Source of the DNA: Alkalihalobacillus bogoriensis ATCC BAA-922
GTDB taxonomy: Bacteria > Bacillota > Bacilli > Bacillales > Bacillaceae_F
Reading direction: 5' to 3'
DNA: 64,000 nucleotides
NCBI RefSeq assembly: GCF_000621445.1
Contig: NZ_JHYI01000006.1
Span: forward strand, 124,001 to 188,000
Shown: piece after piece, positions 25,933 through 34,036 of the stretch
Position numbering within the stretch: position 1 is the first letter of the stretch
Layout of the letters: every line of letters begins with the position of its first letter
Position numbers and translations under genes: made by a program
Notes under the pieces: generated by a model
What the model was told of the DNA's origin: nothing
What the model saw: the letters and a program-made list of their open reading frames with translations, nothing else
The model's database searches: none

Positions 25933-27039
25933 TTAATTTTGCATTACAAAATCTTTATCTGATGTTTCTTCGTCATGATAAACTTTAATAATATCGTATT
26001 TCGTCGTACGTTGCGCTGGGATTTTCCCTGCTTCACGAATTAATTGTAAAATTTGATTTGTGTTCACTTTATGTGTTGTTCCTGCAGCAGAAACGACATT
26101 TTCTTCCATCATTGTACTTCCAAAATCATTACAACCGTAAGAAAGTGATAGTTTACCTACTTCTGGTCCCATCGTAACCCATGAAGATTGGAAATTAGGA
26201 ATATTGTCAAGGAAAATCCGGGAAATTGCAACATTTTTTAAGTATTCACGTGGAGGTGTTTTCTCTCCAGGAAGATTCGTATTTTCAGGTTGGAATGTCC
26301 ATGAAATAAAGGCTAAGAAACACTCGGTTTCATCTTGTGCGTCTCTTACTCTCTCTAGATGAAGGGCTCGCTCTTCAAATGTTTCTCCTAAACCAATAAC
26401 CATTGTAGCCGTTCCGTGCATACCGACTTTTTTAACCATTTTCATGCAATCGATCCACTCGCGCCAAGACGATTTAATTCGGCTTACACGCTTTCTCGTT
26501 TTGTCCGTTAAAATTTCAGCTCCTCCACCAGGAACAGAGTCAAGACCCGCCTCTTTTAATTCAGTTAACACTTCTTCAAGAGAAAGACCTGATACTTCTA
26601 CCATTTTCCATATTTCTGCTGGAGAAAATGAATGCATTGTAATGTCATAACGCTTTTTTATATTTTTTAGCAAATCAGTATAATAGCTAAGTGGTAAATC
26701 GGGATTTGTACCACCTTGCATTAAAATTTCCGTTCCACCGACAGCTAATGTTTCTTCAATTTTATTAAAAATAACATCATCACTTAAAACATACCCTTCT
26801 TTATGGCCTGGCGGACGATAAAAGGCACAAAAACGACAATACGTGTCACAAAAATTCGTATAATTGACATTACGTCCAATTACAAAGGTCGTAACTGGAT
26901 CTGGATGCCACTTTTTCATTATCGTATTTGCGGCTTCTCCCATTTTTTCGACTTCATCACTTTTATAAAGTGCGACTGCATCTTCAATCGATATACGTTC
27001 ACCGCTTATAGCTCGTTCAAGAATATGATCTATGCTCAT
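25933..27039 (-). CDS. mqnC: cyclic dehypoxanthinyl futalosine synthase
   Basis: Radical SAM enzyme that cyclises dehypoxanthine futalosine in the futalosine route to menaquinone; 368 residues. The [4Fe-4S] ligands are in CDTYCRFCAF (CxxxCxxC, ~residue 62-72), and the downstream MQGGTNPDLPLSYYTDLL and PGGGAEIL blocks are typical of MqnC rather than MqnE, CofH or ThiH. B. subtilis makes menaquinone by the classical Men pathway and lacks this gene at this locus. Other mqn genes are not in the window, so whether a full pathway exists cannot be told here. Single-gene unit, ending at a terminator. Confidence 0.9.
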   Translation of the reverse strand: MSIDHILERAISGERISIEDAVALYKSDEVEKMGEAANTIMKKWHPDPVTTFVIGRNVNYTNFCDTYCRFCAFYRPPGHKEGYVLSDDVIFNKIEETLAVGGTEILMQGGTNPDLPLSYYTDLLKNIKKRYDITMHSFSPAEIWKMVEVSGLSLEEVLTELKEAGLDSVPGGGAEILTDKTRKRVSRIKSSWREWIDCMKMVKKVGMHGTATMVIGLGETFEERALHLERVRDAQDETECFLAFISWTFQPENTNLPGEKTPPREYLKNVAISRIFLDNIPNFQSSWVTMGPEVGKLSLSYGCNDFGSTMMEENVVSAAGTTHKVNTNQILQLIREAGKIPAQRTTKYDIIKVYHDEETSDKDFVMQN

Positions 27040-27108
27040 GTTATAACCTCCATCTTGTTACTAGTTTAATACTATCATACATGAAATCACTTGGCTAATT
27101 TCCAAGTA

Positions 27109-28035
27109 TTATCCGCGGCGATTTACCCCGTCAATAAAGATAGGCACTGTATAGTGACGAATTCGCTCCATAATCCGTTTTGCTTTTAATTCCTCGTACC
27201 CACCTTTGTCTGAGTACGTCATATGTTCCTCTAGTTCATCTAGCGAATAATTAGAAGTATATAAGGTTGGTAGTTTCTCAAGCATTCGATGTTGAAGCAC
27301 AACACCTAATACTTCATCTCGAATCCAGGCAGACATCGTTTCAGCACCTACATCATCTAACATTAATACTTGTGCTCTTTTTACACGATCAAGCTTTTCA
27401 TTAAACGACCCATCTGATAAGGAGTGTCGCATTTCTCGGAAAAAATCGGGTGTGTATACTAACATCGTTTCAATCCGTCTTTCCTTTAATTCATTAGCAA
27501 TAGCTCCCATAATATACGTTTTTCCAACACCAAATTTCCCATACAAATAAAGCCCTCTTGAGCTTTCTCCTGGAATCACGGTCGTTGCAAATTCATAAGC
27601 TGCTTGACTAGCCTCTAGACGAGAAGGGTTATCTGGATCAAAGGTATCGAATTTTGCATTCATAATTTCTTTTGGAATATATAAGCTTTTAATTAGTGAT
27701 TGAAGTTTCCTTTCTTCATCCACCCTTAGTTTTAAATCACACGGGGCATATTCAAGATCGATGTAACTTTTCCTTATAATCAACTCCGGCTTAAATCCTT
27801 TAATTAAATTCGGACATTTTTCTAGACCGGGACAATGATGACATTGCTCAAGCTCTTTACTATATTGATGGAGGGAAGAAATACTCCTTTCAATCATATC
27901 AGTCGTAATATCTGGTTTTGAAGAAAGGAATGTCTGTATATGAGGGTTACGCAAAACTTCAGCTTTCATTTCTTCATATTGTTGTTTCATTTTGTCATTA
28001 CTTAACATTTGTAATGCTGATTGGATTGACTCCAC
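27109..28035 (-). CDS. dnaI: primosomal protein DnaI (helicase loader)
   Basis: AAA+ ATPase that loads the replicative helicase DnaC at oriC and at restart sites; 308 residues. An N-terminal helicase-binding domain ends in a zinc-binding segment (CHHCPGLEKC, ~residue 65). The AAA+ domain has Walker A YGKFGVGKTYIMGAIA (~165) and Walker B VLMLDDVGAE (~230). Start GTG after GAGGAGGG. Follows dnaB by 20 bases; the dnaB-dnaI pair is conserved in Bacillus. Confidence 0.96.
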   Translation of the reverse strand: MESIQSALQMLSNDKMKQQYEEMKAEVLRNPHIQTFLSSKPDITTDMIERSISSLHQYSKELEQCHHCPGLEKCPNLIKGFKPELIIRKSYIDLEYAPCDLKLRVDEERKLQSLIKSLYIPKEIMNAKFDTFDPDNPSRLEASQAAYEFATTVIPGESSRGLYLYGKFGVGKTYIMGAIANELKERRIETMLVYTPDFFREMRHSLSDGSFNEKLDRVKRAQVLMLDDVGAETMSAWIRDEVLGVVLQHRMLEKLPTLYTSNYSLDELEEHMTYSDKGGYEELKAKRIMERIRHYTVPIFIDGVNRRG

Positions 28036-28055
28036 TTATTATCCCTCCTCATTAT

Positions 28056-29483
28056 TCATTCATTATCTTTCTTTCGATTTTTTATCATCATTTCAAACTG
28101 CTTTTTCTTCCGTTCAAATTCTTCGTCCGTTTGCTCAGTCATTACCGTTTTTTCAACTTTCCCTTGTTTTTCTTCTACTAACCATTTTGGAAGTTTATCT
28201 TTTCTAATCGATTGTTTTGGTTTCGTTTTAGAAACCGGTGCTTTTTTTGCTTGCTGTTGAAATTCTGCTGCTTTTTTATGTTCATCTTTTGCTAGTTGCA
28301 TTGCTTCAATCACTGTTTTTATTTTCTTTCGACTCCAATGGCCGGCTATTTTATCGACAAAAGCTTTCGACAACTTCATATCGTTTCGAAATAACGTGTA
28401 ATCTAGCAATACATTTGCTACACCAGGGGTAAGTTGATAGTCTAATATCAAACTTTCTACAATTTTCGCATCAGCATCAGCAACTTTTGCTCCTTCTCCC
28501 CGACTTTCTAACAAGGCAATTGGTGATGTCGTTTCATACAACTTCACCATTCTTTCTTCTTCTGTCGATGGTTCTTTGTCCTTCATCGTTTGTAACGGAA
28601 TCGGTTGTGTTCTTAATCCTAATGATGGGGGTTCTGAGCCATGTTCAAGTTTATACCAATCTTGCACTTTTTTTCTTAACATTTGCAAGTCAATCTCATC
28701 ATCATGTATAACTGCTCTTTGAATAACACGACTCATTTCAAGTGGTTGAATACGATATACAAAAGCTAGTTTGACAATTGTCTCTCTTACGTCTTTAGTT
28801 AATAACTCTTTTGGTGCAATGATATTAGACAAATCCGCTTCTAGCAATTCAAAATCAAATTTAGACTCCATAAAGACAAGTGGATCATTTTTATCGCGTT
28901 GAATGAGGTCTTTTTCTTGCTCTATCTCCATAACATCTGATACTTCTGATTGATAATGTCTCACAATTTCAGAATGATGTAATGATGAAAATACTTCGTC
29001 AAAAGCCCTTGTAACTTCATGATAATCATCTTTGTTTATCGAATCAATTATAAATCTTTCCCGAACTTGCCGATATTTAGTTTTCCCAATGCGATTATAT
29101 AAGAACACGCTTAACACATCATTTTGAAAAAATTGAAAAGGTGACATTGGCGGATGTAACTCATATATATACATTGAACTTTCTTCTTCTTTTTTCTTAT
29201 AAGTTTTTAACAAGCCAATCCCTTCTAACTTCTTTCGTTGTTCATATATGTGCTGTAGAGGAACATCCATAACTGTCATTAAGTAACGATGGCTGTTTTC
29301 ACCACTTATATAACGGTCAGTTTCTAAGTCACCCCATAACGTCATATACAAACTGTAGGCCATCGTTCCAATTAAGGGTTGATATAATAAAGTTAATACT
29401 TTTTGATCAAGTTCATGTAAATGATCGACTGTTCTAACGGTATACCGATCGATCGGTAGTAACTCAGTCCAATGCCAACTCAT
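28056..29483 (-). CDS. dnaB: replication initiation and membrane attachment protein DnaB
   Basis: 475 residues. With DnaD and DnaI it loads the replicative helicase; it also anchors the origin at the membrane in B. subtilis. An N-terminal winged-helix part (TVRTVDHLHELDQKVLTLLY) is followed by DDBH1/DDBH2-type domains. Near residue 345-400, LILDYQLTPGVANVLLDYTL carries the YxxxIxxxW-like helical region, and a long basic Lys/Gln-rich tail follows. The ATG (MSWHWTELLP) after AAAGGTGA is preferred over the Met three codons earlier. Confidence 0.94.
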   Translation of the reverse strand: MSWHWTELLPIDRYTVRTVDHLHELDQKVLTLLYQPLIGTMAYSLYMTLWGDLETDRYISGENSHRYLMTVMDVPLQHIYEQRKKLEGIGLLKTYKKKEEESSMYIYELHPPMSPFQFFQNDVLSVFLYNRIGKTKYRQVRERFIIDSINKDDYHEVTRAFDEVFSSLHHSEIVRHYQSEVSDVMEIEQEKDLIQRDKNDPLVFMESKFDFELLEADLSNIIAPKELLTKDVRETIVKLAFVYRIQPLEMSRVIQRAVIHDDEIDLQMLRKKVQDWYKLEHGSEPPSLGLRTQPIPLQTMKDKEPSTEEERMVKLYETTSPIALLESRGEGAKVADADAKIVESLILDYQLTPGVANVLLDYTLFRNDMKLSKAFVDKIAGHWSRKKIKTVIEAMQLAKDEHKKAAEFQQQAKKAPVSKTKPKQSIRKDKLPKWLVEEKQGKVEKTVMTEQTDEEFERKKKQFEMMIKNRKKDNE

Positions 29484-29522
29484 AGGAATCACCTTTTTTA
29501 TCTAAATTTCTCTCTGATTCAT

Positions 29523-29690
29523 AAGAAAAACGCGGGAGCGTCTTTTCTTTCAAACGAAGTGCGGAGCCCTGCCCGCTTTTGACAGTGAACCCCAAGTGCT
29601 CTTCTTGGGGTGAAACGCGCAGGTGCGCAGCCTTCGCTCTTCTTGAATAAGCTTTCAGAGCTTCACTGCTAGACCAAAACTTTTATACTC
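29523..29690 (+). repeat. dispersed structured intergenic repeat, copy C (full length)
   Basis: The most complete copy: AAGAAAAACGCGGGAGCGTC, AAGTGCGGAGCCCTGCCCGC, the perfect ACCCCAAG/CTTGGGGT stem, GAAACGCGCAGGTGCGCAGC, CTTCGCTCTTCTTG, AGCTTTCAGAGCTT and CACTGCTAGACCAAAAC. It occupies most of the dnaB-nrdR gap. Confidence 0.88.
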
Positions 29691-29735
29691 CCTCATATAT
29701 TTAAAAAAGAGCTTTCAACACGACGTGTCTTAAGC

Positions 29736-30206
29736 TCATTTTCCAGTTTCTTTTTCTCGGTTCATAAATTGTTGCAACTCATTAATAAATACATTTATAT
29801 CTTTAAATTGTTTATAAACTGAGGCGAATCGAACATAGGCTACGTCATCAACATCAGCTAATCGTTCCATGACTAATTCACCAACATCTTTACTATATAC
29901 TTCATTTGTGCCTTTGCTTCGTAATTGACTTTCAACATCATTAACTACGCCTTCTAGCGTGTCTAATGATATCGAACGTTTTTCACAAGCACGGATGAGT
30001 CCTCGCACTATTTTTTCCCGACTAAATTCTTGCCGTGTTCCATCTTTTTTCACAACAATAAGAGGAACTTCTTCCACCGTTTCAAACGTAGTAAATCGAA
30101 AATTACAAGATTCACATTCTCTTCTTCTACGAATGGAGCGGCTTTCATGGCTAGGCCTTGAATCAAGAACCCTAGTTCCATTGAAATGGCATGCTGGACA
30201 ACGCAT
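29736..30206 (-). CDS. nrdR: transcriptional repressor NrdR
   Basis: Zinc-ribbon and ATP-cone repressor of ribonucleotide reductase genes, responding to (d)ATP; 156 residues. [17 protein letters not shown] and [10 protein letters not shown] give the four-cysteine ribbon, followed by the ATP-cone [20 protein letters not shown] (~residue 50-70). An ATG eight bases after GGAG is used; the longer upstream frame is not part of the family. Located directly upstream of dnaB in transcription order, as in B. subtilis. Confidence 0.96.
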   Translation of the reverse strand: MRCPACHFNGTRVLDSRPSHESRSIRRRRECESCNFRFTTFETVEEVPLIVVKKDGTRQEFSREKIVRGLIRACEKRSISLDTLEGVVNDVESQLRSKGTNEVYSKDVGELVMERLADVDDVAYVRFASVYKQFKDINVFINELQQFMNREKETGK

Positions 30207-30283
30207 AGTATCAACTCCACTTTCACAAAACGACATGTCTTCTATCTATAATAAAGAAAATTGTCCAAGAAGACAAGATGCGA

Positions 30284-30688
30284 TTACAGCAATTGTTCTC
30301 CTAAACCTGAACCAATATATTGTAATTTTTTGTCTAATTCTTTATAAAGCGTTCGGATTACTTTTCGTGAATAGCCAAAATCAGTAAATAATACCGTTTC
30401 AGTACCAACCGAAAAATCTACAGCTGTTTTAAACGGCTTCACTTGGATTACTGTGACCGTAACAAAGGCTTTACGAGGTTTTAACATTTGAACATAAATT
30501 TCGCCACGTTCACTGTCTGCTTTTTTTATTTTATATCCGTCAAGCTGTTCAAACATTTCCGTTATTTCTTTAACTCCTCTGTCCTTTGTTGTCTTATAAT
30601 ATCTTGTTTTGAACTGTTCATCATAATGCTTTTCTGTCGTTTCTGAGTGGACACTAAATATATTTTTTATTGTTTCTTTAAATCCCAT
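30284..30688 (-). CDS. conserved small cytosolic protein of unknown function
   Basis: 134 residues, MGFKETIKNIFSVHSETTEK at the start. No signal peptide or membrane helix. The middle (YKIKKADSERGEIYVQML, then KAFVTVTVIQVKPFKTAVDF) reads as alternating beta-strands, followed by a C-terminal helix (VIRTLYKELDKKLQYIG). It resembles short DUF-type Bacillaceae proteins, but I cannot name a family with certainty. The ATG follows GGTGAGG; an upstream GTG lies in the ribosome-binding site. Lies between speD and nrdR, where B. subtilis has no equivalent that I recognise. Confidence 0.75.
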   Translation of the reverse strand: MGFKETIKNIFSVHSETTEKHYDEQFKTRYYKTTKDRGVKEITEMFEQLDGYKIKKADSERGEIYVQMLKPRKAFVTVTVIQVKPFKTAVDFSVGTETVLFTDFGYSRKVIRTLYKELDKKLQYIGSGLGEQLL

Positions 30689-30767
30689 AATTATCCTCAC
30701 CTATTCTTTTTGTTTCTTTCATCTTAATAGAAAATTGGGTTATGGGCAAATCGTTCTCTTTTTTTCC

Positions 30768-30800
30768 ATAAAAAAAGAGGTGCATCAAATACACCTCTTG
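30768..30800 (-). terminator. terminator after speD
   Basis: AAGAGGTG and CACCTCTT form an 8-bp stem around a nine-base loop and are followed by TTTTTTTATGG on the minus strand, just beyond the speD stop. Confidence 0.85.
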
Positions 30801-30809
30801 CTTTTTTTC

Positions 30810-31199
30810 TTAATAATTCAACGCTTGAACTTTTCGATTGTCAACTTTAACTGGACCCATACCTCTAGGAACTTCAATTACTTCACTCGTTTTCGCTTCT
30901 AGAGCTTTTGAAATGTATCCAGACGCTACATTTGGATCGATACGGTCTCCGCAAGTGTATACATCTATACTTGCATAACCATGTTCTGGAAAACTGTGAA
31001 TCGTTAAATGTGATTCCGAAATAATAACGACTCCGCTTACTCCTTGTGGAGCAAATTTGTGAAACGCAACTTCCCTTACTTCTGCACCTGCTTCTAATGC
31101 AGCATCAACAAACACTCGTTCAATGAAATTCATGTCATTCAACTTGTCTACGTCGCAACCCCATAACTCTGCAATTACGTGACGACCCATAGTATCCAT
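30810..31199 (-). CDS. speD: S-adenosylmethionine decarboxylase proenzyme
   Basis: Makes decarboxylated SAM, the aminopropyl donor for spermidine. 129 residues, the short bacterial class 1b form. Autocatalytic cleavage occurs at the [14 protein letters not shown] motif: Ser63 becomes the pyruvoyl group, His68-type and Cys83 (VYTCGD) are present. [16 protein letters not shown] is identical in form to the B. subtilis start. Downstream of gapB, as in B. subtilis, but with its own promoter and a ~140-base leader. Confidence 0.96.
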   Translation of the reverse strand: MDTMGRHVIAELWGCDVDKLNDMNFIERVFVDAALEAGAEVREVAFHKFAPQGVSGVVIISESHLTIHSFPEHGYASIDVYTCGDRIDPNVASGYISKALEAKTSEVIEVPRGMGPVKVDNRKVQALNY

Positions 31200-31267
31200 G
31201 TTGAATCCCCCTTTGTACTGAATTCATGCCTTCTCAAGCATGTAGGAACGTTATAATACCACGGGGG

Positions 31268-31296
31268 AAAGTTAGTCCGAAGAGGTCCTAACCCTT
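31268..31296 (-). promoter_or_regulatory. stem-loop in the speD 5' leader
   Basis: GTTAGGACC and GGACTAAC-type arms around CTCTTC form a short hairpin about 70-95 bases before the speD start, followed by CTTTCCCCC. It might regulate speD by attenuation or be an ordinary leader hairpin; no known class matched. Confidence 0.35.
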
Positions 31297-31346
31297 TAAG
31301 TAGCCAACGTTTCCTGTTTTTGCTTTAATTGAAGTTCACGAAAACT

Positions 31347-31375
31347 AGTATACTTGTTTTGATTTTGTTTTGCAA
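31347..31375 (-). promoter_or_regulatory. sigma-A promoter of speD
   Basis: TTGCAA (31370-31375), a 17-base spacer and TATACT (31347-31352) on the minus strand, ~148 bases before the speD start, implying a long 5' leader. Confidence 0.75.
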
Positions 31376-31493
31376 TATTATTTTTAAACAATACCAAAAC
31401 GAATACTTTCCCCCAATGTTTCCAATGTTTTCGTGAGATAGGGATTCACAGCCTATAAGTTATTGTGCACGTTTGATTTTGCTTTATGCGGGT

Positions 31494-32519
31494 CTAAGAA
31501 ATTTCCTCATACACTCTTAATTGTTGAGCAACCATAGCAACAACATCAACAACACGACATGAATATCCCCATTCATTGTCATACCATGCAATGACCTTCA
31601 CTTGTCTTTTCCCAATCATCATTGTCGATAAACCATCAATAATAGCTGAATTTTCATTCCCATTATAATCGATAGATACTAACGGTTCATCAGAATAACC
31701 TACAATCCCTTTTAGGTTTCCTTCTGCTGCCTTTTTTAGTGCAGTATTCACTTCTTCGACTGTCGCTTCTTTTTGTAATGTAAAGACACAATCGACTAAT
31801 GAAACATTAGGTGTCGGAACGCGAAGTGCCATTCCATTTATTTTCCCTTCTAAATGCGGCAATACTTTTGCAATTGCCTTTGCAGCTCCCGTTGTTGTTG
31901 GAATAATTGATTGTGCACAAGCTCTTGCTCTTCGTAAATCTTTATGAGGATTATCAATATTTTTTTGGTCATTCGTATAAGAATGAACTGTTGTCATTAA
32001 TCCCGCTTCAATTCCAAACTGATTATCTATGACTTTTGTTACTGGTGCTAAACAATTTGTCGTACATGATGCATTAGAAACAATATGGTGCTCATGAGTG
32101 TTATATTCAGATTCATTTACACCGTAAACAATCGTTTTGTCTTCATTTTTACCAGGTGCTGTTATCACTACTTTTTTTGCTCCTGCTTCTAGATGATAGC
32201 CAGCTTCTTCTTTTGAATTAAATTTTCCAGTTGCTTCAATGACGATATCTACTTCTAATTGTCGCCAAGGCAATAGCTTAGGATCTCTTGACTGAACTAA
32301 TGAAATGACTTGACCATTGACAATCAGTTGTTTATTTGTCCAAGAAACGGTTCCTTGAAATGGGCCATGAATCGAATCATATTTAAGCATATGTGCTAAT
32401 GTTTCTGCTGGATAAGACGCATTGATGGCCACAACAGAAAAAGCATCATTAACAATAGCTTTTCTAAATACCATTCTTCCGATTCGTCCAAACCCATTTA
32501 TTGCAACTTTTGCCGTCAT
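31494..32519 (-). CDS. gapB: glyceraldehyde-3-phosphate dehydrogenase, gluconeogenic (GapB type)
   Basis: 341 residues. NADP-preferring GAPDH that runs in the gluconeogenic direction in Bacillus. Rossmann INGFGRIGR at the N-terminus, the catalytic Cys in SNASCTTNCLAP (~residue 150), TTVHSYTNDQK after it, and WYDNEWGYS near the C-terminus. Assignment to GapB rather than glycolytic GapA rests on synteny with speD, coaE and polA and on the absence of the pgk-tpi operon. Two CcpN-type boxes lie upstream, which fits glycolytic repression. Confidence 0.93.
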   Translation of the reverse strand: MTAKVAINGFGRIGRMVFRKAIVNDAFSVVAINASYPAETLAHMLKYDSIHGPFQGTVSWTNKQLIVNGQVISLVQSRDPKLLPWRQLEVDIVIEATGKFNSKEEAGYHLEAGAKKVVITAPGKNEDKTIVYGVNESEYNTHEHHIVSNASCTTNCLAPVTKVIDNQFGIEAGLMTTVHSYTNDQKNIDNPHKDLRRARACAQSIIPTTTGAAKAIAKVLPHLEGKINGMALRVPTPNVSLVDCVFTLQKEATVEEVNTALKKAAEGNLKGIVGYSDEPLVSIDYNGNENSAIIDGLSTMMIGKRQVKVIAWYDNEWGYSCRVVDVVAMVAQQLRVYEEIS

Positions 32520-32539
32520 AAAGATAACCCCTCCTTGAT

Positions 32540-32550
32540 TATGCTATACT
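32540..32550 (+). promoter_or_regulatory. CcpN-type operator 1 of gapB
   Basis: TATGCTATACT on the plus strand fits the CcpN box TRTGHYATAYW at all eleven positions; it lies 21-31 bases before the gapB ATG. Confidence 0.6.
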
Positions 32551-32571
32551 ATATTATCATTTATATTAAAA

Positions 32572-32582
32572 AGTATAACACA
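32572..32582 (-). promoter_or_regulatory. CcpN-type operator 2 of gapB
   Basis: TGTGTTATACT on the minus strand fits TRTGHYATAYW at all positions, 53-63 bases before gapB and in opposite orientation to box 1. B. subtilis gapB also has two CcpN sites. Confidence 0.6.
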
Positions 32583-32618
32583 TTGTTCTAGATGTGAGCT
32601 ATTTTATTTTAAAAAAAT

Positions 32619-32656
32619 AAAAAAACTTGGATATCCTTCGTATCCAAGTTTTTTTA
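32619..32656. terminator. terminator between coaE and gapB
   Basis: AAAAAACTTGGATA and TATCCAAGTTTTTTT form a 14-bp stem with a seven-base loop, with A- and T-runs on either side. It ends the coaE transcript before the gapB promoter region. Confidence 0.92.
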
Positions 32657-32696
32657 TCGCTAACAAACTATTTTGAACCGAAAAGCGATCCGATTC

Positions 32697-33290
32697 CTAT
32701 TTGATGTTCCATTTTTTTAAAATTTGCAAAAGCTGTTGCTCGGTTTGCACGATTTCACCATTGTTATTAATCACTTCATCAGCTAATGCCACCTTTTCTT
32801 TTAAGGGCATTTGTGATTGAATTCTACTTACTGCTTCTTTTTCTGAACATTGGTCTCGGGCAACAAGTCGTGTAAGTTGTATATCTTCGTCCACATACAC
32901 AAGAATGACTTTATCAACCATATGTGTTAATTTACTTTCAAACAGAAGGGGAATATCATAAGCAATATGCTCTACCCCTTCATTAAGTAATTTCGTTTTC
33001 CGGTCCGCCATTGTTTTTCGAACAGCAGGATGAACGATGGAATTTAATACAGCTCTTTCTTTTTCATCATTAAAAATAATCTCACCTAAACGTTTTCGGT
33101 TAATCGTGTTATCGGCAAGAAGAACCTCTTCACCAAAGTGCTCGACAATTTGCTGATATGCTTCTTGACCTGGTATGACAACTTCTCTTGCAATCATATC
33201 CGCATCGATAACAGGAATGTTATATTGTTTCAATATTGCGGTTACTGTTGATTTACCACTAGCAATTCCACCGGTTAATCCGATTATCAT
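32697..33290 (-). CDS. coaE: dephospho-CoA kinase
   Basis: Last step of CoA synthesis: phosphorylates the 3'-OH of dephospho-CoA. 197 residues. P-loop LTGGIASGKST (~residue 5), DADMIAREVV (~30), LLFESKL (~115) and the lid VYVDEDIQLTRLVARD (~130-145). The ATG follows AAGGAG; the longer frame upstream is not family sequence. Lies 12 bases after ytaF and is probably part of a polA-mutM-ytaF-coaE operon. Confidence 0.95.
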   Translation of the reverse strand: MIIGLTGGIASGKSTVTAILKQYNIPVIDADMIAREVVIPGQEAYQQIVEHFGEEVLLADNTINRKRLGEIIFNDEKERAVLNSIVHPAVRKTMADRKTKLLNEGVEHIAYDIPLLFESKLTHMVDKVILVYVDEDIQLTRLVARDQCSEKEAVSRIQSQMPLKEKVALADEVINNNGEIVQTEQQLLQILKKWNIK

Positions 33291-33301
33291 CTTTTTCTCC
33301 T

Positions 33302-33967
33302 TTATGAAAAGATATTCCATACACCAAGTAAAATGAGCAATAGTCCTGGGACATAAGAAAACTTTTGAACCCAGTATGAATCTGCGAAGCGATAGCCACT
33401 TTTCATTCCAAATGTGACGAATAAAGCGCTCATGCACGCTACACTAATCGCCATCACGATAGGTGAATAGCCAATTAACGCTGCACCAATTCCGGCACCA
33501 AATGCATCTAGAGATAATGCTATCCCTAATAAAAATGCTTCTCTTCCCGTAATTGTCCCTGATTTATCAAAATCAGCTTCCATAGGTTTTCGTAGAATTC
33601 GTATGACTAATCCAAGCATTTTAATTTCAAAAGCAACTATCACTTTTGTTTCTTGGTTCTCTTGTACTTCAACAGGTTCAGGTTCTTGTTCATTAGCAGG
33701 TTTTTTTAGTCCTTGGTAAACAGCCCACGTCCCAATTAGAATTAAGATGAGCCCGCCAATCATTTCAGCAATACTCGGGGACATGTACGTTTGTATGAAA
33801 GTACCAAACCCCATCGCAATTAAGATAGAGACCGCTGAACAAATCGCGATTAATAAAAGTGATTTAATTGGGAGTCGCATTTTTCGTAGACCGTATGTTA
33901 AACCTACACCAAAACTATCTAAACTCACTGCTAAAGCTAATACAAGTAAAGAGAGAAGTTCGACCAT
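33302..33967 (-). CDS. ytaF: sporulation membrane protein YtaF (MntP-like fold)
   Basis: 221 residues with six membrane helices arranged as two related halves: VLALAVSLDSFGVGLTYGLR at the N-terminus and LLGIALSLDAFGAGIGAALI (~residue 145), each with the S-L-D-x-F-G metal-site-like motif. This is the MntP/YtaF family, whose MntP members export Mn(II). YtaF is listed as sporulation-related in Bacillus; transport activity has not been shown. A Glu/Pro/Gln-rich cytosolic loop (~98-112) links the halves. Confidence 0.88.
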   Translation of the reverse strand: MVELLSLLVLALAVSLDSFGVGLTYGLRKMRLPIKSLLLIAICSAVSILIAMGFGTFIQTYMSPSIAEMIGGLILILIGTWAVYQGLKKPANEQEPEPVEVQENQETKVIVAFEIKMLGLVIRILRKPMEADFDKSGTITGREAFLLGIALSLDAFGAGIGAALIGYSPIVMAISVACMSALFVTFGMKSGYRFADSYWVQKFSYVPGLLLILLGVWNIFS

Positions 33968-34036
33968 TGTAAAAGCTCCTTCCACCTAACTAAAAACTGA
34001 TAAGATAGTATATGGCCAGAGCTAATCCAATGTACT

